The translations under genes and the position numbers were made by a program. Shown here piece after piece: positions 45,030 to 54,085 of a stretch of 64,000 nt of DNA. The stretch is from JABSOG01 sp965277695. GTDB lineage: Bacteria > Pseudomonadota > Gammaproteobacteria > Enterobacterales > Alteromonadaceae. Below the pieces are notes generated by a model that was not told where the DNA came from, did no database searches, and worked only from the letters and a program-made list of their open reading frames with translations. Position 1 is the stretch's first letter; the number at the start of each line of letters is the position of its first letter. The stretch is taken from the NCBI GenBank assembly GCA_965277695.1, contig CBDIDQ010000067.1, forward strand, positions 35,918 to 99,917, given 5' to 3'.

Positions 45030-46294
45030 AACTCACTCCTTTTCGCAATGATGACAAGCGGGTCAATCAAAAGTGTGTGGAGACTAGTGCTTTGTCCTTT
45101 GCGTAAAGCACTTGCCACGCCTTTGCCTTTGTTGCCCGTTTTGGCCTTGATGTGGAAAGGTTTGGTAATCAACCGTTCTTGGGTTGTAATGCGGATTTCC
45201 CCATGCACCCCATCGGCAGGGGCCGCGCCAGCGTAGTAATTCAAGGCGATTTTGAGTTGTCCAACATTCACAGGCCGGGTGAAGCGAATGGTTTCAAATC
45301 CGCCTGAGCTTTGTGGTGCATGACGTATATCTTTTATGAGTTGGCCAATGGCATTTTGGTCATGCCCATAGTAAAGCGGCTTTGTTCCCTCGCTATGAAG
45401 TACCCATAAGTCTATATCGCACTCACATTGCCACCGTAAGCCAATACTCCTGATTTTACTGTGAGCGGAATTGAATTCTGCCACCGTTGATGAATTGTCG
45501 ATTAGCCCCGGTTCAACAGGAGCTTCGAGCGCTTGCAAGCGCATCATCGTTTGCTTGGTCGAGGGCGAACGTTTGAAAGAATGGGGCAGAGCTGTGGCCT
45601 CGCGCTTGGCACGGTCTAAAATCGTTGGTATATCACTACCAAAGCTCACAAGCTTGGCCCCCATTCCTTCAAAATATAGTGTCCAAAAACGATGAACGGC
45701 GTAGGAATGCGCTTCATTTTGAAATGCCGTGGCCCGTGCAAAGCTCCAGTGAACTTGAATAGCTGTAAGCCAGTTTTCTTGCCCTTTAAGGCCATATGGC
45801 GATTGCAGGCGGTTCACATTCAAGTGGCCATCGGATGGAATCAATCCCCCGGCCATGGATACGGCCAATTCGCTTGGCTCGTCAAATAAGGGTGCTCCTT
45901 GCAAAACAACATGAAGCCTCTCTTTACTCGGCAGTTGTGCCAGCGCCATAACCAAGCGTGGCAAGTGTAAACTGCCCGCGATCCGTCCTGCTGGCAAATG
46001 GGCCGCTTTGGCAAAGGCTTTGAGTTGGACTAGCCCTACACGGTTTTTGGCCAGAAAAGCACGGGTGCGCCTCGCACCATGGCTTGTTAGTTGCGCTAAA
46101 ACTTGCCCACTTTGACCATCCAAAATGTAAGCCTTATCCCCTTTGGGCAAGCGGGAGGTATGGCTCATAATGGCTTGAATGTGGTTTTGTGCATCTTCTT
46201 GGGTTTGAAGGGGCGAGACAACAAAACTATAGGTCTGGCTGAATGCTTGTGAGGCATACAACGACAGGATAAAAACGAGGGTTGAGCATTTCAT
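45026..46294 (-). CDS. Exported protein with DUF2135-like C-terminus
   Basis: 422 residues; signal peptide MKCSTLVFILSLYASQAFS, so periplasmic. The C-terminal ~170 residues contain WQCECDIDLWVLHSEGTKPLYYGH and a later beta-rich part (FTRPVNVGQLKIALNYY), resembling DUF2135/YfaP-type 'DLDLWV' domains. RBS AGGAGATCTCGCT precedes ATG 46294. Sits between two membrane proteins of the transfer operon; its role there is unknown. Confidence 0.7.
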   Translation of the reverse strand: MKCSTLVFILSLYASQAFSQTYSFVVSPLQTQEDAQNHIQAIMSHTSRLPKGDKAYILDGQSGQVLAQLTSHGARRTRAFLAKNRVGLVQLKAFAKAAHLPAGRIAGSLHLPRLVMALAQLPSKERLHVVLQGAPLFDEPSELAVSMAGGLIPSDGHLNVNRLQSPYGLKGQENWLTAIQVHWSFARATAFQNEAHSYAVHRFWTLYFEGMGAKLVSFGSDIPTILDRAKREATALPHSFKRSPSTKQTMMRLQALEAPVEPGLIDNSSTVAEFNSAHSKIRSIGLRWQCECDIDLWVLHSEGTKPLYYGHDQNAIGQLIKDIRHAPQSSGGFETIRFTRPVNVGQLKIALNYYAGAAPADGVHGEIRITTQERLITKPFHIKAKTGNKGKGVASALRKGQSTSLHTLLIDPLVIIAKRSEL

Positions 46295-46305
46295 AGCGAG
46301 ATCTC

Positions 46306-47268
46306 CTAAAGGGCTTGAAAACGGCGTTGATGCGAAATAAAAGCGGCCACACGATGCTGGATATAAACTGTGCGTTCGGCTTCTAATGTTTGAATGGTCG
46401 TTTGCACCTCACACCATTGGGTGTGAGCAAACTTAAAGGCTGCTCGGCTGACGTTAAGCGTGGCTTGACGCTCACGATATTCAGGATTGGTAATCCAAGT
46501 CTGAGGACTATATTTGAGTACTATATCTTCTAACCCTAAAGCAAGTGCCGCCCCGCAAAAGAGTTCAAGCAGGATTTGGCAAAGCACCAGCGGCATACCG
46601 CTAGTCGCGCTGTCTATGTCCCAGTCCATAGAGCCGCTGATACTGGCAAAGCTCATCGCAAAGAGCACCGTCCACACCAACAGCAAAATGAAAGTGGCAC
46701 CATAAATCACCAGCGCATAATTGCGGCGGTGCGTGTCTAGCTCGATAAAGTTGGTCACCACCTTAAGCGCCAGAGACGAAATTGGTAAGATGAACGAGAG
46801 AAGCAGGGCCAGCGAAGGGCTATTTTCAAAGGTCTCAATTTGCGATGCCATAAGGTTCGCGTAGATATTGGCAACTCCCAATATAAGGGCGATCATTGCG
46901 CCTAACGCCAAGAGCACAGCCATAACCTGATCGCTGCCACTCCAGCGACCAACAGGCACAATGCGCCCGCTTCCGGCCTCAGGTGATGATTTTCTTCGCG
47001 GCTTGGTGCCTCTGCATTGTTTCTCTTGCGCTTCTACCTTGGCTTTGGCGCTTTTCATCTGGGCTTCTGCATATGGTGCATCCATATTGGCACGCACCAA
47101 TTCCTGCCCTTTAGGCGAAGCATCAAATTCATGCTCAGTGATCTCTGTTTTGATCTGCACCGCCTTCTCTGGATCTGAATGACCCAACAATGCCCGGTCG
47201 AGATCAGACATTGCTGTTTGATTTGGCGGTGTCGCCGCCAACGGTTTTAGGTTTTTACACACGCCCAT
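46306..47268 (-). CDS. Multi-pass membrane protein, first gene of the transfer operon
   Basis: 320 residues: soluble charged N-terminus (to ~115), four hydrophobic segments (VMAVLLALGAMIALILGV; SLALLLSFILPISSL; ALVIYGATFILLLVW; LVLCQILLELFCGAALAL) and a soluble helical C-terminus. No family recognised. It is transcribed leftward, 11 bp before the exported DUF2135-like protein. Part of its 5' coding sequence (around 47090-47160) has a degenerate echo upstream at 47300-47400. Confidence 0.75.
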   Translation of the reverse strand: MGVCKNLKPLAATPPNQTAMSDLDRALLGHSDPEKAVQIKTEITEHEFDASPKGQELVRANMDAPYAEAQMKSAKAKVEAQEKQCRGTKPRRKSSPEAGSGRIVPVGRWSGSDQVMAVLLALGAMIALILGVANIYANLMASQIETFENSPSLALLLSFILPISSLALKVVTNFIELDTHRRNYALVIYGATFILLLVWTVLFAMSFASISGSMDWDIDSATSGMPLVLCQILLELFCGAALALGLEDIVLKYSPQTWITNPEYRERQATLNVSRAAFKFAHTQWCEVQTTIQTLEAERTVYIQHRVAAFISHQRRFQAL

Positions 47269-47765
47269 AGTTAATCTCCAAAACTTCGCTATGCATCATC
47301 AAAAACATCGTACCAACCGTAGGTTTCATCAATTCTTGCCCTTTGGAAGATACAATGAACTCTTGTTCGGTTGTCTCTGTTTATAACTGTATGGTCGCTA
47401 TTCCCTTTATTCTATCCTGATAGGCGGATAGTGAAGCACCTGAACCAACAACAAAGAACAAAAAGTAGGAAGGCCATCTGGATGGATTTTTCATTGTAAG
47501 TTCCTAGCCCCTGTATGAAGGGCATTTTATCGTTAAAATCTTGGTTTAGGGTTTGCGCAAACCTTGGTGCTATAGTGCCTTTGGTGCTCCGTAAAACCTA
47601 CGGAGTATGCGGAGTGAGCACTCCTTAAATGCTCGAAGTTCTTTAAAATCAACGTCTGAAAGTGATTTTCAAAAACAATTTTGTGTTATTGACATAAGGG
47701 TTTGCGAAGTGCTAGAAATAGATAAAATGGAAATTTACAGAGATTGAAGAAAGTGAAAAACAAGG
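47269..47765. promoter_or_regulatory. Divergent intergenic region; possible oriT/control region
   Basis: Separates the leftward transfer operon from rightward genes. It holds a degenerate duplicate (47300-47400) of the coding start of the 46306 gene, and a nested hairpin CTCCGTA-AAACC-TACGGAG (47587-47605) with outer arms GTGCTC/GAGCAC (47585-47620). Such a hairpin between divergent operons is a candidate operator or transfer origin; neither is shown. Confidence 0.4.
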
Positions 47766-48032
47766 ATGCAAAAAAAGAAAACCTATTCCCCTACCAGTAA
47801 GCTCACTGTCGATCTGCCAAACCCCATATTTGAGATGTTTTCGTCACTGGCAAGAGTTAAGGCTAAAACAGAAAATAAATCGGTAGATGCCGTTGTAGTT
47901 GAATTGCTTACGGAATGGACATTGAAAGGCCATACTGATTGTTTTGGAGACGAAAGCTTTACACAACAGGAGTTATCTCAGCGGCAAAAGGAAGATAAAC
48001 ATCTTGAAAGCTATCATTTACGGCCCAAATAA
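47766..48032 (+). CDS. Small ribbon-helix-helix-like protein
   Basis: 88 residues from ATG 47766 (RBS CAAGG close by). The N-terminal KLTVDLPNPIFEMFSSLARVKAK plus VDAVVVELLTEW pattern fits a short DNA-binding RHH fold; the C-terminus is charged. Possibly a regulator of the divergent operons. Family assignment uncertain. Confidence 0.6.
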   Translation: MQKKKTYSPTSKLTVDLPNPIFEMFSSLARVKAKTENKSVDAVVVELLTEWTLKGHTDCFGDESFTQQELSQRQKEDKHLESYHLRPK

Positions 48033-48192
48033 TTGAACTAACAACACATTCTTACCAAAAACATCCTTATTGGCTGTGAATCATTGATTTTCTGCGTACT
48101 AATATCATGCACGGACTGTTATATACAAACGCAATTTCTCCAATATGCTATCCTACAGCTTATTACGCTTTGAAATTTCAAGTTGGACCTAA

Positions 48193-51100
48193 ATGGTAGG
48201 CATAAATGGCATCGCCCTAGAAAAACACAACAATTATTTAGATCGATTTTATAAAAGCATGTCATCCAGCGGTCGGGATGAGGCGATTGATAGATGTAAT
48301 CTGGAAAAAGACGATTTTGCCAGTTTAAGAGGTCAGTGGGAATATTATCACCTGCTTGATTACAAAGAAGATGTTGTTCTTATAAAAGGAAAGAAAACTG
48401 TCGAAGATGCCATTGTAGCCCGAGGCATTGATAACCCGCACAAAGTAAGCCGTTATCCAACAAATCCTTCGCTTGGTGCTAAAACCAAAGATATACCTGA
48501 AAACGTATTTCAGGCATTGACAGATGTTAAAGGGTGTAATGAAGCCGCATGTTTTGTTGATTTCCTTGAATTTTGTCGCGATTGCAAAAAATACGGCGCT
48601 CAGGGCTTGCCTTTAAATTTTTTCAATAATGAAAAATCAGCACTTGAAGCGGCGATTATTGAATTGAAAAATGAATTAAAAAGCAACCCTGATGAGAAAA
48701 CTGAAGGTCAGCATAAAGAGCAATTAACGCCTGAGAACACTGGTAAAGCTTTTGATGGCATCAATATTTTCTGGGAAAAAGGTAATAATGAGCATGATAA
48801 GGCCACCTGCAAAGTCCAACCTTGCTATGGTGAAGAGCACCTAATAATACCTAACACCCATGACAACATTGATTTAGAACAACCATCGACTGTCCTTCGG
48901 TGGTCATCCAATATCAGCTCCTTTATTGGACGAGGTAAAGAAATTCTGCGTTTGCAGAATTGGCTCAAGTCTGACGTGCCTAAATCAATTCAGCTTATAT
49001 CCGGTGCAGGCGGCGTAGGAAAAACCCGGCTGGCTTTTCATTTTTCAGAAGAGGCTATTTCTTCCAAAGAATGGACGGCAGGCCAAACAACTGGCGCGAT
49101 TAAAGGACGCTGGTATATGGGCGATAAGGGGATGTTGCTGATCATTGATTACCCAGAAGAGCGCAAATTGACAGTCACTCAGTTTTTACGCGCTGTTTAT
49201 GAAATGGATGATTTGCCCAACAGAATGCATCTGCGGGTGCTGCTGCTTTCCCGTGACCCTAATTTTTTGGATGTTATTGAGGAAGCCGCCCCAGGTTTGT
49301 CTAGCATGCCAATATTTTTAACAGATTTAGATACGAATGAGAAACAATGGGAGCTTGTGGAAGATGCCTGGAGGGGGTTGCAATATCAAAGACGAAAAGC
49401 TGCCGATGTAGACCAGTTTGATATTAAGGATTCACCGTTACTTTTAAAGCCAGATGATTTTGTTACTTGGCAAAAAAAACAAACGACCCATTCTACGGCG
49501 CTTATGGTGCTTGCGTTAGCCTACTACATTTTTGATAAACCAGACGCGATTAGTAACGGCATTGTCGAATTGACGGGTCAAAACATAATCCGCTATATGA
49601 CCAAGCGGGAAATTAAGTTCGTTCGCAAGGAGGTTGAAGAATATTTTGGCGTAAAAAAGCTGATTGATACGTTCAAACCTGAGAGTATTTTTCTGCTCAA
49701 AGCCATGGCGGCAATCGCGAGTGACTTTAACGATACAACACTCCCACTATTTACTGATGACATACATAATTCTGTCGTTAAATTTCAGCTTCCTGACGTT
49801 GAACATATTCAGGAATTAAGTTTGTGGAAGAACAAACAATTTGCTGCTTTAACACCTGATATTTTAGCGGCAGATTTTTTGGCTTTTTGTTTAGAAAAAT
49901 ACGCCAAAACCCAAGCCGCAGACTGGGTCTTTGCGGCAACGGGACTGACCCAAGTTGACAGCGCTAATGTCAATAACCGATACATAACCGAAAACTTCTC
50001 AACGTTAGGCCGATTGATATTTGATGCTAAAATCACTTTAAAAGCAGCCCAATGGCCAGTAGAGGAAATAGCAAAGGCTTTAACCAAAAAGATTGCCTAT
50101 TGCACATGGGTTGCTGATAATCTCGCCACGAAATTTGAGCTTGAACCACACCTTCACCTGTTAAACGACTCTGCGTTGGGCAAATGTTTACAGCAAAAAT
50201 TGAAACCACAAGACGAGGCACGCTATCAAGTAGCCATGAGCACGACTTTAGCGCAAACTGGTCGTTTATCAGGGGCGCTTAAGACTATCAAACATGCTGT
50301 GGGTCTTTTTGAGGTGCTGGCAAAGGATAACCCTGCGGCCTATACGGGGGGGTTGGCGTTAAGCCTGATGAATCAGGCGGTTCACCTTGGGGAAAACAAT
50401 CAAACGATGGCAGCGCTTGAGGTTATCCAACGCGCGGTTACGCTTTATGAAACCTTGGCAAAGGAGAATCCTGCGGCCTATACGGGGTATTTAGCACAAA
50501 GCCTGACGAACTTGTCCAATTATCTTGCAGAAAACAATCAAACGATGGCAGCGCTTGAGGTTATCCAACGCGCCGTTACGCTTTATGAAACCTTGGCAAA
50601 GGAGAATCCTGCGGCCTATACGGGGGATTTAGCAAAATGCCTGGTGAACCTATCTATTGGTCTTGCAGAAAACAATCAAAAGATGCCAGCGCTTGAGGCT
50701 ATCCAGCGCGTCGTTACGCGTTATGAAACCTTGGCAAAGGATAACCCTGCGGTCTATACGGGGAGTTTAGCAAAAACCCTGATGAATCTGTCTATTTATC
50801 TTGCAGAAAACGATCAAAAAACGGCTGCTCTTGAGGCTGTCCAGCGAGCCGTTACGCTTTATGAATCCTTGGCAGAGGATAATCCTGCGGCCTATACGGG
50901 GGATTTAGCAAAATGCCTGATGAACCTATCTATTGGTCTTGCAGAAAACAATCAAAAGATGCCAGCGCGTGAGGCTATCCAGCGCGCCATTACGCATTAT
51001 GAAACCTTGGCAAACGATAACCCTGCGGTCTATACAGGGGATTTAGCGTTAAGCCTGATGAACCAGGCTATTCATCTTGGAGAAAACAATCAAAAGATGG

Positions 51101-51678
51101 CAGCATTTAAGGCTATCCAGCGCGCCGTTTCGCTTTATGAAGCCTTGGCAAAGGAGAATCCTGCATTCTATACGGGGGATTTAGCGTTTTGCCTGATAAA
51201 CCTGTCTATTCATCTTGGGGAAAATAATCAAAAGATAGCAGCGCTTGAGGTTATGCAGCGCACCGTTACGCTATATGAAACCTTGGCAAAGGATAATCCT
51301 GCGGCCTATACGGGGGATTTAGCACGAAGCCTGACGAACATGTCTATTTATCTTGCAGAATACAATCAAAAAGACAAAGGGCTTGAGGTGATTAGGCGAG
51401 CCGTTGCACTTAATGAAATACTGGTAAAAGATAACCCTATGACCTATAGAGAAGTTCAGGGTGAATGTTTAACAATTTACTGCAATGTTTTTGAATTACA
51501 TATGCCTTATCTTATTCAGGCAAAAGCCATTTATTTGCAAGTGCGGAATACTTGTCATATGGATTGGGTGATGGATTTTACAAATACTTTAAATGATTTG
51601 TTTGCGCGGGCCAAACAAGCAGAGGATAACGAAGCAATAAAAACCATCGCAGCCATATTACAAGAGATAAACGCGTAG
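48193..51678 (+). CDS. STAND NTPase with C-terminal TPR array
   Basis: 1,161 residues. N-terminal ~200 residues are an unassigned domain. The P-loop NTPase part begins at SFIGRGKEILRL with Walker A GAGGVGKT (271-278) and Walker B LLIIDYPEE. The C-terminal ~400 residues hold eight to nine 42-residue TPR units (AAYTGDLAK.L.NLSI.LAENNQK..ALEAIQRAV.LYETLA), very alike one another. This is the architecture of bacterial NLR-like defence or signalling ATPases whose repeats sense a ligand. Cargo of the mobile element, alone on the plus strand. Role inferred only from architecture. Start ATG 48193, no strong RBS. Confidence 0.85.
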   Translation: MVGINGIALEKHNNYLDRFYKSMSSSGRDEAIDRCNLEKDDFASLRGQWEYYHLLDYKEDVVLIKGKKTVEDAIVARGIDNPHKVSRYPTNPSLGAKTKDIPENVFQALTDVKGCNEAACFVDFLEFCRDCKKYGAQGLPLNFFNNEKSALEAAIIELKNELKSNPDEKTEGQHKEQLTPENTGKAFDGINIFWEKGNNEHDKATCKVQPCYGEEHLIIPNTHDNIDLEQPSTVLRWSSNISSFIGRGKEILRLQNWLKSDVPKSIQLISGAGGVGKTRLAFHFSEEAISSKEWTAGQTTGAIKGRWYMGDKGMLLIIDYPEERKLTVTQFLRAVYEMDDLPNRMHLRVLLLSRDPNFLDVIEEAAPGLSSMPIFLTDLDTNEKQWELVEDAWRGLQYQRRKAADVDQFDIKDSPLLLKPDDFVTWQKKQTTHSTALMVLALAYYIFDKPDAISNGIVELTGQNIIRYMTKREIKFVRKEVEEYFGVKKLIDTFKPESIFLLKAMAAIASDFNDTTLPLFTDDIHNSVVKFQLPDVEHIQELSLWKNKQFAALTPDILAADFLAFCLEKYAKTQAADWVFAATGLTQVDSANVNNRYITENFSTLGRLIFDAKITLKAAQWPVEEIAKALTKKIAYCTWVADNLATKFELEPHLHLLNDSALGKCLQQKLKPQDEARYQVAMSTTLAQTGRLSGALKTIKHAVGLFEVLAKDNPAAYTGGLALSLMNQAVHLGENNQTMAALEVIQRAVTLYETLAKENPAAYTGYLAQSLTNLSNYLAENNQTMAALEVIQRAVTLYETLAKENPAAYTGDLAKCLVNLSIGLAENNQKMPALEAIQRVVTRYETLAKDNPAVYTGSLAKTLMNLSIYLAENDQKTAALEAVQRAVTLYESLAEDNPAAYTGDLAKCLMNLSIGLAENNQKMPAREAIQRAITHYETLANDNPAVYTGDLALSLMNQAIHLGENNQKMAAFKAIQRAVSLYEALAKENPAFYTGDLAFCLINLSIHLGENNQKIAALEVMQRTVTLYETLAKDNPAAYTGDLARSLTNMSIYLAEYNQKDKGLEVIRRAVALNEILVKDNPMTYREVQGECLTIYCNVFELHMPYLIQAKAIYLQVRNTCHMDWVMDFTNTLNDLFARAKQAEDNEAIKTIAAILQEINA
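50270..51450 (+). repeat. 126-bp tandem repeats coding the TPR array
   Basis: About nine in-frame units of 126 bp within the STAND gene, with stretches such as GCGGCCTATACGGGGGATTT recurring almost unchanged. High DNA similarity indicates recent expansion or homogenisation. Confidence 0.85.
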
Positions 51679-52513
51679 AAATAAAATGATACAGATAAGT
51701 AAAGACAAATCATAAACCACTACCAACCTTTGGCTAGGTTGTTTTTTCCGCCCGAATGCTTACAAAGTCCTGACCCCAAATGACCCAGCATGATCCGAAG
51801 CGTTTTGGTGTCGACCTTAAAACGTTTCCGCTACGCGCAAGATGTCCCCTATGTACTACAAAACAAGTTTTTCCGTACATAGGGGCCTCTTGGAAGGGCG
51901 TGCCGCCCGTTTCATCCCTGCTAGAATTTCCTAACTTCATACACGCAACAAGTTGCTAATTCAGTAATGAAATTGTTGTACGTTGCACAATTAAAACGTT
52001 TGCCCGTTTAAAAATCAGCAGTCAAAGGGTGCTTCGCCGCCCCTTAACAATCCCTCGACTTAGGGCCATTACATTGTCCCCAAGACCCCCATGACCAACC
52101 GTTCGCCGATTGGATGCCGTGGGCGTTTTGCCGCCCAACCACAATCACTGTTTCGCCAGTGAAGACGACCAAAGACTGTCTTTGGATGCAGAATAAAAAA
52201 ACGAGAATAAGGTCAACGACAAGCTTTCATTAGAGAAGGGAGGCGCAATGGTTCCTGATTACCACTATAGCAAGGCTTTAGCCTTTCCCTCTCGCGCCTG
52301 TCAAATCAGAAGCCAAAACAATGAAAAAAATGCGGTCCGGTAGGTCCTATTTTTTAAATTCTTTAGCCCAAGCTGTGCCAGCACAGTTCTTGATTGGACA
52401 CTTGCTCACTCCCTGTTCGCCACATGGCAAGGGTTATGTCAGACGCGCAAGGGGCGCGTTTAGACAAACGCCCTTTTTAAAAGGGTTTGTTCAACGTATG
52501 AAAGGAAAAAACA
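51679..52513. other. 835-bp leader region upstream of ardA 1
   Basis: No convincing gene. It contains a perfect 11-bp inverted repeat CCCCTATGTAC (51846-51856) / GTACATAGGGG (51875-51885) with an 18-nt loop. It also holds a palindrome CCAAAGAC-TGTCTTTGG at 52164-52180 that recurs before ardA 2, and a CTGTGC/GCACAG hairpin near 52373. Short frames here (51734-51940 minus, 52321-52527 plus) look like read-through of structured leader sequence. Confidence 0.5.
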
Positions 52514-53053
52514 ATGAACAAATATAAAAGTGCAACTCAAACAACTGAGATTAAAATTTATGTGGCAGATATGGCGGCTTATCGTGAAGGTTTGGTCCAT
52601 GGGATCTGGCTTGATGCCACTGGCCCTGTTGAAGTTGTGGAAGCTCAAATTAGGGTTATGCTGGCGAATTCGCCTGTTGATCGTACTGGTACCCAATGGG
52701 CTATCCATGATTATCAAGGATTTAACTCAGGTTACTTTAGCTTTGCCGAAGACCTCGTTACGGTGCATAAAAAAGCCTTATTGGCCAAAGATCAAGAAGA
52801 TTTACGGAGTGGTTTACTTGCCCATTTTAACGGTGATTATGCTGAGGCTGATCGTGTTTTAAAGGAGTGTTACGAAGGCTTGTATATTTCTGTAGGAGAT
52901 TATGCCCAACAGTACATGCAGGACAATGGTAAGGTTTCTGAGACTATTGCCGATTACGTTGATTATGAGGCGCTGGGCCATGGAATGGTAATAAGCGAGG
53001 AGATATTTGCAATTGAATTGGATAGTAATATTCACGTTTTCGTTTTGAGCTAA
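52514..53053 (+). CDS. ardA: ArdA antirestriction protein, copy 1
   Basis: 179 residues. The ArdA start (EIKIYVADMAAYREGLVHGIWLDAT) and the antirestriction motif region (PVDRTGTQWAIHDYQGF) are clear. ArdA is an acidic DNA mimic that binds and inhibits type I restriction-modification enzymes when an element enters a new host. Start ATG 52514 with GAAAGGAAA upstream. The gene is preceded by a long structured leader; ardA leaders in conjugative plasmids are often hairpin promoters active on single-stranded DNA, so early expression in the recipient is plausible. Confidence 0.92.
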   Translation: MNKYKSATQTTEIKIYVADMAAYREGLVHGIWLDATGPVEVVEAQIRVMLANSPVDRTGTQWAIHDYQGFNSGYFSFAEDLVTVHKKALLAKDQEDLRSGLLAHFNGDYAEADRVLKECYEGLYISVGDYAQQYMQDNGKVSETIADYVDYEALGHGMVISEEIFAIELDSNIHVFVLS

Positions 53054-54085
53054 ATTATGGTGCTGGCCTCGGGTTTATCATCTGAGGCCAGTGCTTGATA
53101 TATCATTTTAAAATTGAGGGCTACGACTCTTTAGTAACGATATAATAAGTAAGAGTTATCGTGCCCATCCCGGGCCAGCAACACCTATGTCTTCGCCTGT
53201 AACTTCAATCTCATCATCAGTAGGGTGAACAAAAGACAGACAGAATGTCAGCAATCTGTGGTTCGATTGCGTCAGTATCGTTGAATGCGTTAAATCCCGG
53301 TTCGGTTCCCCCAACAAGTGCTGTCTTACTTTTCGTCATTAGTTCTCTTCCTTAGTCATGTGAGCTGCCTAACACCTTACTTACAGGATAGGGTTAAGTG
53401 TTTTTTTGTTCGGCCAAGCAATTATGACTTGGCTGTTTTTATTTCTATATTTAACACTACCGATGGCGATTTATTTTGAAGAATCTCTTGATGGTGTTTT
53501 GGATATCTAGCCAGCAATCATGCTGACACAGAATTTTGAACGCCTTCGAAAAAATCGTATTAGAAGCCATTGATTTTCAACTTATACGACGCATAGTCGA
53601 TGTTTTGCTAAAAAACCTTTGGTGAAACTATAAACCTGCTGTGGGCAGACAATAAAGCTCTTTACTATTTATGATTGCAATACGGTACTGTTCTTTATTT
53701 AACACTAAACGGTTAAATTACGTCATGTCATACTCTGTCATGTCATACTCTGTCATGTCATTTTCCCGCAGCTACTGAACACACCTCACATTTTATAATA
53801 GCATAACGTTGAATGCATGGACCTTTCAACATGTTAATCAATAACATGAGGTACAGTAATATGATTAGTCAAAAAAAACGCCAATATACTAAAGTAAAAC
53901 GCTTAGCTAGAATGCTTTTGCTACGCATCAAAAAGGTATCAATGTACATGGTTTTCCCTCCCAGTTGGTCAACCATTTTTGTAACAATTTTGCCTCCTCA
54001 ATGGCAGGATCTTTTATGCAACATGGTTTCTCTCTTTCCTTTAATGCAATGAGATTGATTTGAGCAATACAATCTTATGGGTGGC
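53054..54085. other. 1,030-bp region without a confirmed gene
   Basis: Contains a small minus-strand frame from ATG at about 53337 with good RBS (AAGGAAGAG): 40 residues ending CSPY, with the next frame continuing VHPTDDEIEVTGEDIG to a stop near 53159, so possibly a frameshifted ~65-aa peptide. It also contains a 15-bp tandem repeat GTCATGTCATACTCT (53722-53761, 2.7 copies). A plus frame at 53813-54052 is not convincing. Confidence 0.4.
53722..53761. repeat. 15-bp tandem repeat, 2.7 copies
   Basis: GTCATGTCATACTCT at 53722-53736 and 53737-53751, partial third copy to 53761. Confidence 0.8.

Noticed and set aside
50270..51450. CRISPR-like regular repeats
   Set aside because: The units are 126 bp, contiguous and in frame, coding TPRs; there are no spacers.
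51734..51940. 68-aa minus-strand frame
   Set aside because: It overlaps the 51846-51885 hairpin, has no RBS and no recognisable domain; treated as structured non-coding sequence.
52321..52527. 68-aa plus-strand frame before ardA 1
   Set aside because: It runs into the ardA start in another frame and lies in the structured leader; no domain or good RBS.
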